DNA of 48,722 bases, taken from contig JALSQZ010000125.1 of NCBI GenBank assembly GCA_026985055.1, forward strand, positions 1 to 48,722, given 5' to 3'. This stretch comes from Sedimenticola sp. Lineage in GTDB: Bacteria > Pseudomonadota > Gammaproteobacteria > Chromatiales > Chromatiaceae. The notes beneath the pieces were generated by a model. It made no database searches. It had not been told where the DNA came from and worked only from the letters and a program-made list of their open reading frames with translations. Positions 27,601 through 35,839 of this stretch are shown here, piece by piece. The translations under genes and the position numbers were made by a program. The first letter of the stretch is position 1. The number at the start of each line of letters is the position of its first letter.

Positions 27601-30600
27601 TCCGGAAACCCGGAGCCGTTTCCTCGAACAGGCGGGAGCCTTGCTGGAAGATCTGGCGGGAAATCTGCTGGCCTGGCAGGATAGCCCCGATACGGAGCTC
27701 AATACCCGGATTCAATCAGGGCTGGAGGCCCTCAAGGAGGGTGCCTGGGATGCGGGACTCACTCCCCTGGGCGAGTTGTTGCAGGGGCTGGAGTCTTACT
27801 TCGGTTTGCTCGCTGCCAGTGGCGGTGCGGTGGACCCGGATACCCGCGGAACCGTGGTTCAACTGATCGAGGATGTGGAAAGTTCTCTGGACCTTCTGCA
27901 TCTCAACGGCAAGCTGCCGGATCTGGAACAACAAAGCAATATCCTGGCGTCCCTGCTGGAAGGCATGCGTACCCTGGCGGCTGAGCCAGAAGCGCCAGAA
28001 GCCGCACTTGTCGCAGACTCGGAACTGGTCTCCGATTTTGCAGAAGAGACTCATGAGCCTATGGATGGCGAGCCGGAATCCATTCTGTTGTCAGAGTCCT
28101 GGAACGAAGAAGAGAGTGTTTCCCAGTTGCATGAACCGGCGACCGGGCGGCAAGTGGAGGAGTCGCCGGCCCTGGATGTGGATCCGGAACTGCTGGATAT
28201 CTTTCTTGAGGAAGCTGGCGAGATCGGTGAGCAACTGGAAGAGTTCTACGCACAATGGGAACAGGATATCAGCGCCAGGGAATCCGTGGATGGTTTGATG
28301 CGCAATCTGCATACATTGAAGGGCAATGCGCGTTTTGCCGGACTCTTTCCCCTGGGCAATCTCAGTCATGCCCTGGAATCCCTGTTTGAGAATCTCGCTT
28401 CCGGCGAACGCGAGCCGGACAATGAGCTGATCCCCCTGGTGCGTCTCGGGTTGGATGGTCTGGAGACGAGCATCGATCAGTTGCAGCGATCCGCGGCCTT
28501 GCCCGATGTGGCCGAGGTGACCCGCGCGCTGGAAGCGGCGGCGGAAAGCCGCGAATGGCAGTTGCCCAGCGTTGCGGAAATCGACAAGGAAACCCTGCCG
28601 GAAAGCGAATCCATGCTTTCCCCCGGTACTTCCCAGTTGTCGGAAATCAGTACCATCGTGGACACCCAGCTTGAATCCTCCCTGCTGGCGGATTCCCATA
28701 TGCTCACGGATTCCGAGCTTGTGGGAGACAACGAGTTGCGAGAGCTGGAAGGCAGGGTGCTTCCTTTCCCCGGCGGCGAGCTGCCGGCACGGGATGGTCA
28801 GCGCCCCCCGCCGCTGCAGGCAGAAGAAGAGACCGCGGGCAAGGGCGAAAGAGTCCGGGTGCTTGCGGAGCTTCTCGACCAGCTGGTCAACAACGCCGGT
28901 GAGGTGAGTATCTATCGCGCCCGTCTGGAACAGCACAACAAGACGGTGCAGAACAACCTGGAGGAACTCAACGAAACCATTTCCCGTTTGCGCAAACAGC
29001 TGCGAGCGCTGGAACTCGAAACCGAAGCGCAGATCCGCTCGCGTCACGAACGGGAAGCGGAAACCCAGCGATACCAGGATTTCGATCCTCTGGAAATGGA
29101 TCAGTACTCCACCTTGCAGCAACTTTCCCGCGCCCTGTCCGAGACCATCAACGATTTGTCCAACATTGGTGAAACCCTGAGCGAGCAGACCCGGGATGCG
29201 GATACGCTGATGTTGCAGCAATCCCGGGTAACCAATGATCTGCAGGATGGTCTGCTGCGTACCCGCATGGTGCCTTTCAACCGTCAGGCTTCGCGCCTGC
29301 AGCGGGTAGTGCGTCAAACGGCGCAGAATCTGGGCAAGAAAGCGGAACTGGATGTGGCCGGTGCGGAAGGAGAAATCGACCGCACCATACTCAACCGTAT
29401 CATGGGCCCCCTGGAACATCTGTTGCGCAATGCGGTTGCGCATGGCATCGAGCCGCCTGATCTGCGGACGCGAAATGAAAAACCGGAAACCGGCAAGGTA
29501 TCCCTGGTCATGTCCCGTGAAGGTACCGAAGTGGTTCTCACCATCTCCGATGATGGCGCCGGTCTGGACAGCGATGCCATACGGCGCAAGGCGGTGGCCA
29601 ACGGTCTGCTGGATGAAGGCGCAGAAGTGGATGAGGACGCCTTGTACCAGTTCATATTGCAGCCAGGGTTCACTACTGCCACTGAAGTCACCCAGGTGGC
29701 CGGCCGTGGAGTGGGCATGGATGCGGTAGTGAGCGAGATAAAGCAGCTTGGCGGCTCCCTGGAAATACTTTCCCAGCGCGGTCGCGGCAGCAGTTTTGTT
29801 ATTCGCCTGCCCTTTACCCTGGCGATCTCCGAAGCCCTGCTGGTACGTGTGGCGGATGAAACCTTTGCCATTCCCCATGGTTCCGCAGAGGTCATCATTC
29901 GCGCCTCCCGACAGGATCTGGCGTCTTGTTACAAGGGACATTCAGAAGGCATAGAATATAACGGCCATGTCTATCCCGTGCGTTATCTTGGGGCCATGTT
30001 GGGTATTGCCGAGCCCAATTTGAACGATTCGGTCAAATGGTATCCCCTGCTGCTGGTTCGTTCCGGCGAGCAGCGCATGGCGATACAGCTGGATCATTTG
30101 CTCGGCAATTACCAGGTGGTGGTCAAATCCATCGGCGCCCAGCTCAGCGGTGTACGCTGGTTTACCGGCGGCACCATCCTCGCAGACGGAAAGATCGCCC
30201 TGCTCCTCGATGTCAATGCCCTGGTGCGTACCGATGTGGTCGCTCGCGCACCGATTCAGGAACAGGAAGAGGAAGTCAAGGGTATTACCGTCATGGTGGT
30301 GGATGACTCCATTACCGTGCGCAAGGTCACCAGCCGTCTGCTGGAACGGCACAACATGCAGGTGCTGACCGCGAAAGATGGCGTGGATGCGATTACCGTG
30401 CTGCAGGACGCCAAACCGGATGTCATGCTGCTGGATATTGAGATGCCGCGCATGGATGGTTATGAACTGGCGCGGCATATCCGCCATACTCGCGAGCTTG
30501 CGGATATTCCCATCATCATGATCACCTCACGTACCGGTGAAAAGCACCGCCAGCGCGCCATGGAACTGGGTGTGAACCGGTATCTGGGCAAGCCCTATCA

Positions 30601-30658
30601 GGAAACAGAATTGCTGGAAAACATATATACCCTGCTTGGAGAGAAGGCTGATGCCTGA
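24674..30658 (+). CDS. chpA: ChpA/PilL hybrid histidine kinase
   Basis: A 1994-residue CheA-type kinase. Its N-terminal part contains degenerate Hpt-like modules (HQLLGTLRMV near residue 52, HKLIGVFDLAGL near 475). Then come three Hpt modules with a histidine: FHTLKGSGRMVG near 693, IHTLHGSSHLAEV near 871 and LHTLKGNARFAGL near 1211. The rest is a dimerisation part from about 1400, a HATPase core (LLRNAVAHGIEPPDLR, DDGAGL, GRGVGMDAV), a CheW-like domain and a C-terminal receiver with MLLDIEMPRMDG near 1920. Acidic Glu/Ser-rich linkers separate the Hpt parts. It phosphorylates PilG and PilH. A TTG at 24671 is an alternative start. Confidence 0.95.
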   Translation: MTDVEKPDYATLRWVKEGMDETILLARQALEEYVQAGFRGEGIQEYLKYVHQLLGTLRMVQVYGAGMLVEEMERVARLLAEDQLQGNERLAESLMLGLIQLPPYLNRLEKGEPDIPLVLLPAMNDLRAARNMAPASEVVLYAPNLDRLVEREPVVPGSGNARIPALTRNLRNDFHKALLRWYNDNDVEQGLHEVLQVLQKINAVAGTLRLRRLMDAAEALVITLIDGEFTADQEVKRLFSRIDRVFRDLIARGEEATVSDFPIDLLKSLLYFVSRSHSTNAVVQTVKRTADLANSFPDQIHKSASEAVTGADESVLDAVAGALHEDLGRVKEALDLYIRGDREELHRLEGLGDLLDKAGDTLGMLGRGLLREKLLQVSETLTQSTQSGDLLDDDSLMEIATAIVEVENALDVSSDTDKGASVETVQDQEAEESIEHVIREAFSEFTQIKEGVEKYLRGIGSEAGLTEVADNVHKLIGVFDLAGLDRISDLMMRAEPVVREFASSENDLDGVQQSALVDFFAGIEYYLEARLEKRINLEKFTDYADEALQRLTSEVAAEEAQVHPEFEVDAGESAAAADSGELFSDSMPLEDLPQEELAVAATSVEEAEAEFESEEAQTVQAADTPQSPEDGQPTGEAAISSDVTPTQMDEIDEDIFDIFMEEAGEELEVIQSQYPLWRENPENETALQDFRRSFHTLKGSGRMVGANVIGEFAWAVENLLNRVMEGSVGPTPEVIAYLDEAIAAVPQLIEAQARGGSVAVDVNGLQERGFALAEAKKAPQAEVEEEEQFDSELAGLEEPLSEELESEIPDSSAQESSLTEAEDSVLESSSILLAEDLVDIFRAESATHLRVIDDFMARCDGCVIDAELVRAIHTLHGSSHLAEVPPMAALAGEMEHYCKHMHQLSHACDEQTLSILQRFRNTMQLMLDAINMPGVEIDGWEELLEDIRELDHALPDVISELQSSGDSEAVSDIMPDPETRSRFLEQAGALLEDLAGNLLAWQDSPDTELNTRIQSGLEALKEGAWDAGLTPLGELLQGLESYFGLLAASGGAVDPDTRGTVVQLIEDVESSLDLLHLNGKLPDLEQQSNILASLLEGMRTLAAEPEAPEAALVADSELVSDFAEETHEPMDGEPESILLSESWNEEESVSQLHEPATGRQVEESPALDVDPELLDIFLEEAGEIGEQLEEFYAQWEQDISARESVDGLMRNLHTLKGNARFAGLFPLGNLSHALESLFENLASGEREPDNELIPLVRLGLDGLETSIDQLQRSAALPDVAEVTRALEAAAESREWQLPSVAEIDKETLPESESMLSPGTSQLSEISTIVDTQLESSLLADSHMLTDSELVGDNELRELEGRVLPFPGGELPARDGQRPPPLQAEEETAGKGERVRVLAELLDQLVNNAGEVSIYRARLEQHNKTVQNNLEELNETISRLRKQLRALELETEAQIRSRHEREAETQRYQDFDPLEMDQYSTLQQLSRALSETINDLSNIGETLSEQTRDADTLMLQQSRVTNDLQDGLLRTRMVPFNRQASRLQRVVRQTAQNLGKKAELDVAGAEGEIDRTILNRIMGPLEHLLRNAVAHGIEPPDLRTRNEKPETGKVSLVMSREGTEVVLTISDDGAGLDSDAIRRKAVANGLLDEGAEVDEDALYQFILQPGFTTATEVTQVAGRGVGMDAVVSEIKQLGGSLEILSQRGRGSSFVIRLPFTLAISEALLVRVADETFAIPHGSAEVIIRASRQDLASCYKGHSEGIEYNGHVYPVRYLGAMLGIAEPNLNDSVKWYPLLLVRSGEQRMAIQLDHLLGNYQVVVKSIGAQLSGVRWFTGGTILADGKIALLLDVNALVRTDVVARAPIQEQEEEVKGITVMVVDDSITVRKVTSRLLERHNMQVLTAKDGVDAITVLQDAKPDVMLLDIEMPRMDGYELARHIRHTRELADIPIIMITSRTGEKHRQRAMELGVNRYLGKPYQETELLENIYTLLGEKADA

Positions 30659-31121
30659 GGTGCAGCACAACCTGGATGAAGAGCTTCAGGGGTTGCTTAT
30701 TCCACAGCGGCAAATCCCGCTGCTGCTACCGGTTTCCACGGTAATCGAGATACTCGGTTATCGGGAGATCAGCGAAAGCGATCATGATGCAAGCTGGTTG
30801 CTGGGGAGTTTTTCCTGGCGGAATCTCACTTTGCCCCTGATTTCCATGGAGCGCATGCTGGGCGTGGCGCGAGAGGAGACCCGGGGACGCAAGCGCATCA
30901 TCGTGGTGCATGTATTTTCTGATCGCCTCAAGGCGCCCTTCGTGGGCATAGAAGCCACCGGCATGCCCAGAATGGTGAAGCTGAACGAAGACAACCTGGT
31001 TGTGGTCGAGGGCGAAAGCTGGCCCGCAGACTGGCCCGTGTCCTATCGGGTCAGGGTGCAGGATACGGAAACCCTGATCCCTGATCTGGATCGGCTCGGC
31101 GAGCTGGTGGCTGACCTGTAG
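30651..31121 (+). CDS. CheW-like protein (ChpC-like)
   Basis: A 156-residue CheW-domain protein: IPQRQIPLLLPVSTVIEILGY, LLGSFSWRNLTLPLISMERMLG and the C-terminal RVQDTETLIPDLDRLGEL (markers). It starts eight bases inside the end of chpA, so it belongs to that operon. In Pseudomonas the corresponding second CheW is ChpC, thought to connect other receptors to ChpA. The N-terminal half is rather divergent. The G of its stop TAG is also the first base of a hairpin repeat. Confidence 0.85.
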   Translation: MPEVQHNLDEELQGLLIPQRQIPLLLPVSTVIEILGYREISESDHDASWLLGSFSWRNLTLPLISMERMLGVAREETRGRKRIIVVHVFSDRLKAPFVGIEATGMPRMVKLNEDNLVVVEGESWPADWPVSYRVRVQDTETLIPDLDRLGELVADL

Positions 31122-31145
31122 GGCATCTCGAATAATCGAGATCCC
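31121..31145. repeat. Family 2 hairpin at the end of the Chp operon
   Basis: ATCTCGA (31125-31131) pairs with TCGAGAT (31136-31142), extended by GGG/CCC around one bulged C. It resembles 4300 and 9095. It lies between the CheW-like gene and the convergent rsmE, six bases from the latter, and might help termination although no T run follows. Confidence 0.6.
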
Positions 31146-31151
31146 ATGTAG

Positions 31152-31883
31152 TCAGCAGAAATCCCCCCACAGGGTCTGAATGGCGGCAATCGCCGCCAGA
31201 GGCGCGGTTTCCGTGCGCAATACTCTAGGCCCCAAGCGTACTTCTGTACAGCCTGCCTGGGCTGCAAGCATTCTTTCCTCATCGTTGAAACCGCTTTCCG
31301 GGCCGATCAGCAGGCCCAGTTCTTTTCCCGGTTTTTCCATCTGTCGAAGACAGCGATTTCCCCGGGGATCGAGCAGCAGACAGTACGCCGGTGCTTTTTG
31401 CAGCCAGTCATTCAGCTTCCGGGGGGGATGCAGTTGCGGGAGGCGCCGCCGTCCGGACTGTTCGCAGGCGCTGATCATGATGTTTTTCCAGTGCCGTAAT
31501 CGTTTTTCCTGGCGTTCCGGGGACAGCTTCATCCGGCTGCGCGCGGTTATCAATGGGGACAGGGAGGATACGCCCAGTTCCACTGCTTTTTGTATCGCCA
31601 GATCCATACGTTCCCCACGGGATATTCCCAGGGCCAGATGGATTTGCAGATCCGCAAGCGGTTCGGCTTTGCCCCCGGACAGAATCCGGGCGCTGGCCTG
31701 CCGTTTCCTTGCATGGGTCAATTCGGCGCGGTAGTCGATACCGTCTTCGCCGTTGAACAGGATGATCTCCTGGCCGGCCCGCATGCGTAACACCTGGATC
31801 AGGTGATGCGCCACATTGGCCGGCAGCTCCACATCGTCGCCAATGGACAGTTTCAGTGGCAGATAGCTACGGGGCCGGCGCAT
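31152..31883 (-). CDS. rsmE: 16S rRNA m3U1498 methyltransferase RsmE
   Basis: SPOUT methyltransferase that methylates U1498 of 16S rRNA. The 243 residues contain an N-terminal PUA-like part (HHLIQVLRMRAGQEIILFNG, marker only), KAVELGVSSLSPL, ACEQSGRRRLP, LLIGPESGF (Ser where Gly is usual) and LGPRVLRTETAPLAAIAAI. It starts 17 bases inside metF and ends the metK-ahcY-metF-rsmE gene string. Confidence 0.95.
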   Translation of the reverse strand: MRRPRSYLPLKLSIGDDVELPANVAHHLIQVLRMRAGQEIILFNGEDGIDYRAELTHARKRQASARILSGGKAEPLADLQIHLALGISRGERMDLAIQKAVELGVSSLSPLITARSRMKLSPERQEKRLRHWKNIMISACEQSGRRRLPQLHPPRKLNDWLQKAPAYCLLLDPRGNRCLRQMEKPGKELGLLIGPESGFNDEERMLAAQAGCTEVRLGPRVLRTETAPLAAIAAIQTLWGDFC

Positions 31884-32730
31884 GAATACCGAGGTTTTTG
31901 CAGATATTCAGCACGGAACCGGACTGGTTCATGGTATAGAAATGCAATCCGGGAGCGCCGCCTTCGAGCAGTTGGGTGCACAGACGGCTGACCACTTCGG
32001 TGCCGAAGTCGCGGATGGATTCGAGATCGTCTCCCCAGGCTTCCAGGCGCTTGCGTATCCAGCGAGGAATCTCGGCGCCGCAGGCATCGGAGAAGCGTGC
32101 CAGTGAGCTGTAGTTGGTGATAGGCATGATGCCGGGAGTTACAGGGATATCGATGCCTCGCGCCTGGCAGTCATCCAGGAAGCGCCAGTAGGCGTCCGGG
32201 TTGTAGAAATACTGGGTGATGGCGCCATTGGCGCCACTGCGCACTTTGCGCGCAAAATTGTCCAGGTCGGCCCGGGCGTTTTCCGCCTGGGGATGGAATT
32301 CCGGATAGGCGGCCACTTCGATATGAAAATGATCGGCAAAATTTTCGCGGATGAAACGCACCAGCTCATTGGCATAGTTGAGTTCCCCCAGTCCCCCCAG
32401 TCCGGAACCCGAGGGCAGATCACCGCGCAAAGCCACGATACGGTGGATATCCTGGCGGCGGTAGCGTTCCAGAATCTCGCGGATCTCATCCTTGTCGGCG
32501 CCAATACAGGACAGATGAGGGGCGGTGTCGATTCCCTGTTCCCGGAGCCAGTCCACGGTGGCGAAGGTGCGTTCCTGGGTGGAGCCACCGGCGCCATAGG
32601 TGACGCTGAAATATTCAGGCTGGAGCTGCTTCAACTGGTTGACCGTCAGCTTGAGCTTTTCCATGCCTTTTTCGGTCTTGGGTGGGAACAGCTCGAAACT
32701 GACGGCGGTGTGACGGTTTTCCATGGTCAT
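31867..32730 (-). CDS. metF: 5,10-methylenetetrahydrofolate reductase
   Basis: FAD enzyme making 5-methyltetrahydrofolate for methionine synthesis. The 287 residues show SFELFPPKTEKG, the YFSVTYGAGGST motif, PHLSCIGAD, IVALRGDLPSG, and FFYN-type QYFYNPDAY, with VTPGIMPITNY near the C-terminal half. Either of two ATGs (32730, 32724) fits; GAG lies before both. The frame upstream to 32832 is not conserved. Follows ahcY by 98 bases and supports the same methyl cycle. Confidence 0.95.
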   Translation of the reverse strand: MTMENRHTAVSFELFPPKTEKGMEKLKLTVNQLKQLQPEYFSVTYGAGGSTQERTFATVDWLREQGIDTAPHLSCIGADKDEIREILERYRRQDIHRIVALRGDLPSGSGLGGLGELNYANELVRFIRENFADHFHIEVAAYPEFHPQAENARADLDNFARKVRSGANGAITQYFYNPDAYWRFLDDCQARGIDIPVTPGIMPITNYSSLARFSDACGAEIPRWIRKRLEAWGDDLESIRDFGTEVVSRLCTQLLEGGAPGLHFYTMNQSGSVLNICKNLGIHAPAP

Positions 32731-32828
32731 CTCATTGCAAGAGAGCGGGGAAGACGATTCCTTGTTCCGCGGGAAACGCCGGTGCCAGGTCCGGTGTATT
32801 CTCGCGGAATCCGGGAATTGGTTTCCGC

Positions 32829-34226
32829 TCAATAACGGTAATGATCCGGCTTGTAGGGGCCTTCCTGGGGTACGCCGATATAATCGGCCTGTTGCTTGGT
32901 CAAGGTAGTGAGTTTCACCCCGATCTTGTCGATATGCAGGCGGGCCACTTCCTCGTCCAGTTTCTTGGGCAGGATGTAGACTTCGTTCCTGTATTCGCCG
33001 CTATGGTTGAACAACTCCATCTGTGCCAGTACCTGGTTGGTGAAGGAGTTGGACATGACGAAACTGGGATGGCCCGTGGCGCAACCCAGGTTCACCAGAC
33101 GCCCCTGGGCCAGCAGGATGATGCGCTTGCCATCGGGAAAAATGACATGATCGACCTGGGGCTTGATCTCTTCCCACTGGTATTGTTCCAGACTGGCAAC
33201 ATCGATTTCGTTGTCGAAATGGCCAATGTTGCAGACGATGGCCTGGTCTTTCATGGCGGCCATGTGATCATGAGTGATGACATGGTAGTTGCCGGTGGCG
33301 GTAACGAAAATATCCCCCTGGCTGGCGGCTTCATCCATGGTCACCACGCGATAACCTTCCATGGCGGCCTGCAGGGCGCAGATGGGATCGATTTCCGTAA
33401 CCCATACGGTGGCTCCAAGGCCACGCAGGGACTGGGCGCAGCCCTTGCCTACGTCACCGTATCCCAGCACCACGGCAATCTTGCCGGCTACCATTACGTC
33501 CGTGGCGCGCTTGATGCCGTCCACCAGGGATTCGCGACAGCCATACAGGTTGTCGAACTTGGATTTGGTTACCGAGTCGTTGACGTTGAAGGCCGGGAAG
33601 GGCAGGTCGTTTTTCTCTGCCATCTGATACAGGCGATGCACGCCGGTAGTGGTTTCCTCGGTGACGCCCTTGATGTTTTTCAGGATATTCGAATACCAGC
33701 CAGGCTGTTCGCCCACGCGCTTGCGAATGGCAGCGTAGAGTACCACCTCTTCCTCGCTGCCGGGGTTGTCCAGTACGGACAGATCCTGTTCCGCCTTTGC
33801 TCCCAGGTTGATGAGCAGGGTGGCATCGCCACCGTCGTCCAGGATCATGTTGGGTGTGCCGCCATCCGCCCATTCCATGATGCGGTGAGTATAGTCCCAG
33901 TATTCGGCAAGGGTTTCGCCCTTGTAGGCGAATACCGGGATGCCTTCGTCGGCGATGGCTGCCGCGGCGTGATCCTGGGTGGAGTAGATATTGCAGGAAG
34001 CCCAGCGAACCTCGGCTCCCAAGGCGGTCAGAGTTTCGATCAGCACCGCGGTCTGGATGGTCATATGCAGGGAGCCGGCAATGCGTGCGCCCTTGAGGGG
34101 CTTGCTTTCTCCGTACTTTTCGCGCAGGGCCATCAGTCCCGGCATTTCGGTTTCGGCGATGGCGATTTCCTTGCGCCCCCAGTCGGCCAGGGACAGATCA
34201 GCTACCTTGTAGTCTTCGTGGCTCAT
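32829..34226 (-). CDS. ahcY: S-adenosylhomocysteine hydrolase
   Basis: Splits S-adenosylhomocysteine into homocysteine and adenosine, removing product inhibition of methyltransferases. The 465 residues include [22 protein letters not shown] (marker), [14 protein letters not shown] with the catalytic Lys, the NAD-binding [20 protein letters not shown] and the terminal KPDHYRY. The long form carries the usual insert found in many bacteria. An SAH riboswitch lies directly upstream, so expression is expected to rise with SAH. Confidence 0.97.
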   Translation of the reverse strand: MSHEDYKVADLSLADWGRKEIAIAETEMPGLMALREKYGESKPLKGARIAGSLHMTIQTAVLIETLTALGAEVRWASCNIYSTQDHAAAAIADEGIPVFAYKGETLAEYWDYTHRIMEWADGGTPNMILDDGGDATLLINLGAKAEQDLSVLDNPGSEEEVVLYAAIRKRVGEQPGWYSNILKNIKGVTEETTTGVHRLYQMAEKNDLPFPAFNVNDSVTKSKFDNLYGCRESLVDGIKRATDVMVAGKIAVVLGYGDVGKGCAQSLRGLGATVWVTEIDPICALQAAMEGYRVVTMDEAASQGDIFVTATGNYHVITHDHMAAMKDQAIVCNIGHFDNEIDVASLEQYQWEEIKPQVDHVIFPDGKRIILLAQGRLVNLGCATGHPSFVMSNSFTNQVLAQMELFNHSGEYRNEVYILPKKLDEEVARLHIDKIGVKLTTLTKQQADYIGVPQEGPYKPDHYRY

Positions 34227-34253
34227 GATTCAACCTCTTTTACCATGTCAAAT

Positions 34254-34336
34254 GATGAGCGCCGTTGTTCTATTGAAACCCGCGCCGAGCCTGGCAGGAA
34301 GACCCTGTCGCAGCGCTCCTCGGCACGGGCAGATAC
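34254..34336 (-). ncRNA. SAH riboswitch
   Basis: On the minus strand, 28 bases before ahcY, the sequence reads CCGAGGAGCGCTGCGAC, then GCCAGGCTCGG, then AACGGCGCTC. These are the conserved elements of the SAH riboswitch (SAH class upstream of ahcY in beta- and gammaproteobacteria). CCGAG pairs with CTCGG, and GAGCGC with the downstream GGCGCTC for the pseudoknot. SAH binding turns expression on; the final GCGCTC lies close to the ribosome site of ahcY. Recognised from memory of the consensus, not by a covariance search. Confidence 0.88.
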
Positions 34337-34343
34337 CTTGTGG

Positions 34344-34386
34344 CAGGCTGTGAAAACGTCCGGGAAGGACATTTTTCACGGTCTGT
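34344..34386. repeat. Family 1 hairpin after metK
   Basis: CAGGCTGTGAAAACGTCC is followed by GGGAA and GGACATTTTTCAC. Read on the minus strand it is GTGAAAAATGTCC, TTCCC, GGACGTTTTCAC, the same core as the hairpin at 11587. It begins at the metK stop codon and may serve as its terminator, setting metK apart from the SAH-controlled ahcY message. Confidence 0.65.
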
Positions 34387-35564
34387 CAGATGCCAGCGTC
34401 GGCTTTCAAGGCCTCGGCCTTGTCAGTGCGTTCCCAGCTGAAGGCGCCCGTGGCTTCATCATACTCCCGGCCAAAATGTCCATAGGAAGCCGTCTGGCGG
34501 TAGATGGGGCGCACCAGATCCAGCATCTGCTGGATGCCCCAGGGACGCAGGTCGAAATGGCGTTTCACCAGTTCCACGATCTTTTCGTCGGCAATCCTGC
34601 CGGTGCCGAAAGTGTCGATGTGTACGGAAGTGGGTTCGGCCACGCCGATGGCATAGGATACCTGAATTTCACAGCGGTCGGCGAGACCGGCGGCAACGAT
34701 GTTCTTGGCCACGTAACGCCCGGCATAGGCGGCGGAACGATCCACTTTGGAGGGGTCCTTGCCGGAAAAGGCGCCACCGCCATGCCGGGCCGCGCCACCG
34801 TAGGTGTCCACGATGATCTTGCGCCCGGTGAGTCCGCAATCGCCTACCGGGCCGCCAATCACGAATTTCCCGGTGGGGTTGATATGGATGCGGGTATCCT
34901 TCCTGATCCAGTGTTCCGGCAAAACCGGCTTGATGATGTTCTCCATCACCGCTTCTTCCAGATCCTTCATGTCGATGTCGGGATCATGCTGGGTAGAGAG
35001 CACCACGGCATCCAGGCCGCTGACCTTGCCGTCGGTGTAATGCAGGCTGACCTGACTTTTGGCGTCCGGGCGCAGCCAGGGTAGCACGCCGTGCTTGCGC
35101 ATCTCCGCCTGGCGCTGTACCAGCCGGTGGGCATAGGTAATGGGCGCGGGCATGAGCACGTCGGTTTCATTGGTGGCATAGCCGAACATCATGCCCTGGT
35201 CGCCGGCTCCCTGTTCTTCGGGATTCTTTCGGTCCACGCCAAGTGCAATGTCACAGGACTGCTTGCCGATGAGGGACATGACCGCACAGGTGCTGCCATC
35301 GAAGCCCACGTCCGAGCTGGTATAGCCGATGTCGCAGATGACCTCGCGCACCAGTTCATCCAGATCGACCCAGGCGTTGGTGGTGATTTCACCGGCGACG
35401 ATGACCGCGCCGGTCTTGATCATGGTCTCACAGGCCACGCGGGCGTGTTCGGGAGTTGCGTCCTTTTCCAGAATGGCATCCAGCACCGCATCGGAGATTT
35501 GATCGGAAACCTTGTCCGGATGACCTTCGGATACGGATTCGGAAGTGAATGTGTAATTGCTCAT
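34386..35564 (-). CDS. metK: S-adenosylmethionine synthase
   Basis: Makes SAM from methionine and ATP. The 392 residues contain [35 protein letters not shown], the phosphate-binding [23 protein letters not shown] (marker; core [10 protein letters not shown]) and HFDLRPWGI. The ATG at 35564 gives the family N-terminus [16 protein letters not shown]; the open frame to 35714 crosses the leader hairpins and is not coding. Expression is probably governed by the terminator in its leader. Separate from, but adjacent to, ahcY. Confidence 0.97.
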   Translation of the reverse strand: MSNYTFTSESVSEGHPDKVSDQISDAVLDAILEKDATPEHARVACETMIKTGAVIVAGEITTNAWVDLDELVREVICDIGYTSSDVGFDGSTCAVMSLIGKQSCDIALGVDRKNPEEQGAGDQGMMFGYATNETDVLMPAPITYAHRLVQRQAEMRKHGVLPWLRPDAKSQVSLHYTDGKVSGLDAVVLSTQHDPDIDMKDLEEAVMENIIKPVLPEHWIRKDTRIHINPTGKFVIGGPVGDCGLTGRKIIVDTYGGAARHGGGAFSGKDPSKVDRSAAYAGRYVAKNIVAAGLADRCEIQVSYAIGVAEPTSVHIDTFGTGRIADEKIVELVKRHFDLRPWGIQQMLDLVRPIYRQTASYGHFGREYDEATGAFSWERTDKAEALKADAGI

Positions 35565-35630
35565 TTTATGTGTCTCATGTGCCGTTCCTGCATATCCCTG
35601 TGCTCGTGGCATGACGTACTTCCTGTACAT

Positions 35631-35694
35631 AAAAAACCCGTCTTGCGCAGCAAAGACGGGTTTCCTGGAATTTCTGGAAGCTCGCTTTAGCTGC
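35631..35694 (-). promoter_or_regulatory. metK leader: terminator with competing antiterminator
   Basis: On the minus strand, ahead of metK, an 11-bp perfect stem (AAACCCGTCTT 35653-35663 with AAGACGGGTTT 35634-35644) is followed by TTTTTT (35631-35636), a textbook intrinsic terminator. Ten bases of the 5' leader (GCAGCTAAAG, 35685-35694) are complementary to CTTTGCTGC (35647-35655), with one bulged base. That segment covers the base of the stem and its loop, so pairing there would disrupt the terminator. A TTGACT (35719-35724) with TATCAA 16 bases on could be the promoter. Between the two lies another small stem (TTCC/GGAA). The ligand or protein is unknown; a stand-alone small RNA is the alternative. 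Confidence 0.6.
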
Positions 35695-35839
35695 ACTTGA
35701 TATAGCGCCCGCAATCTGAGTCAAATTGGCGCTGTGGCGGATCATTATCGCAATGGTCCGGGAATTGTCAACTTTTTATTATGTGCCCGCCTTGCTAGAC
35801 TATGCGGCTACTCAGAGGCAACCGGAGCCAGTATCCGTC

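Noticed and set aside
32841..35084. 747-codon open frame on the plus strand
   Set aside because: It is the exact antisense of ahcY and metK, both certain. It runs across the SAH riboswitch and has a shadow-like composition.
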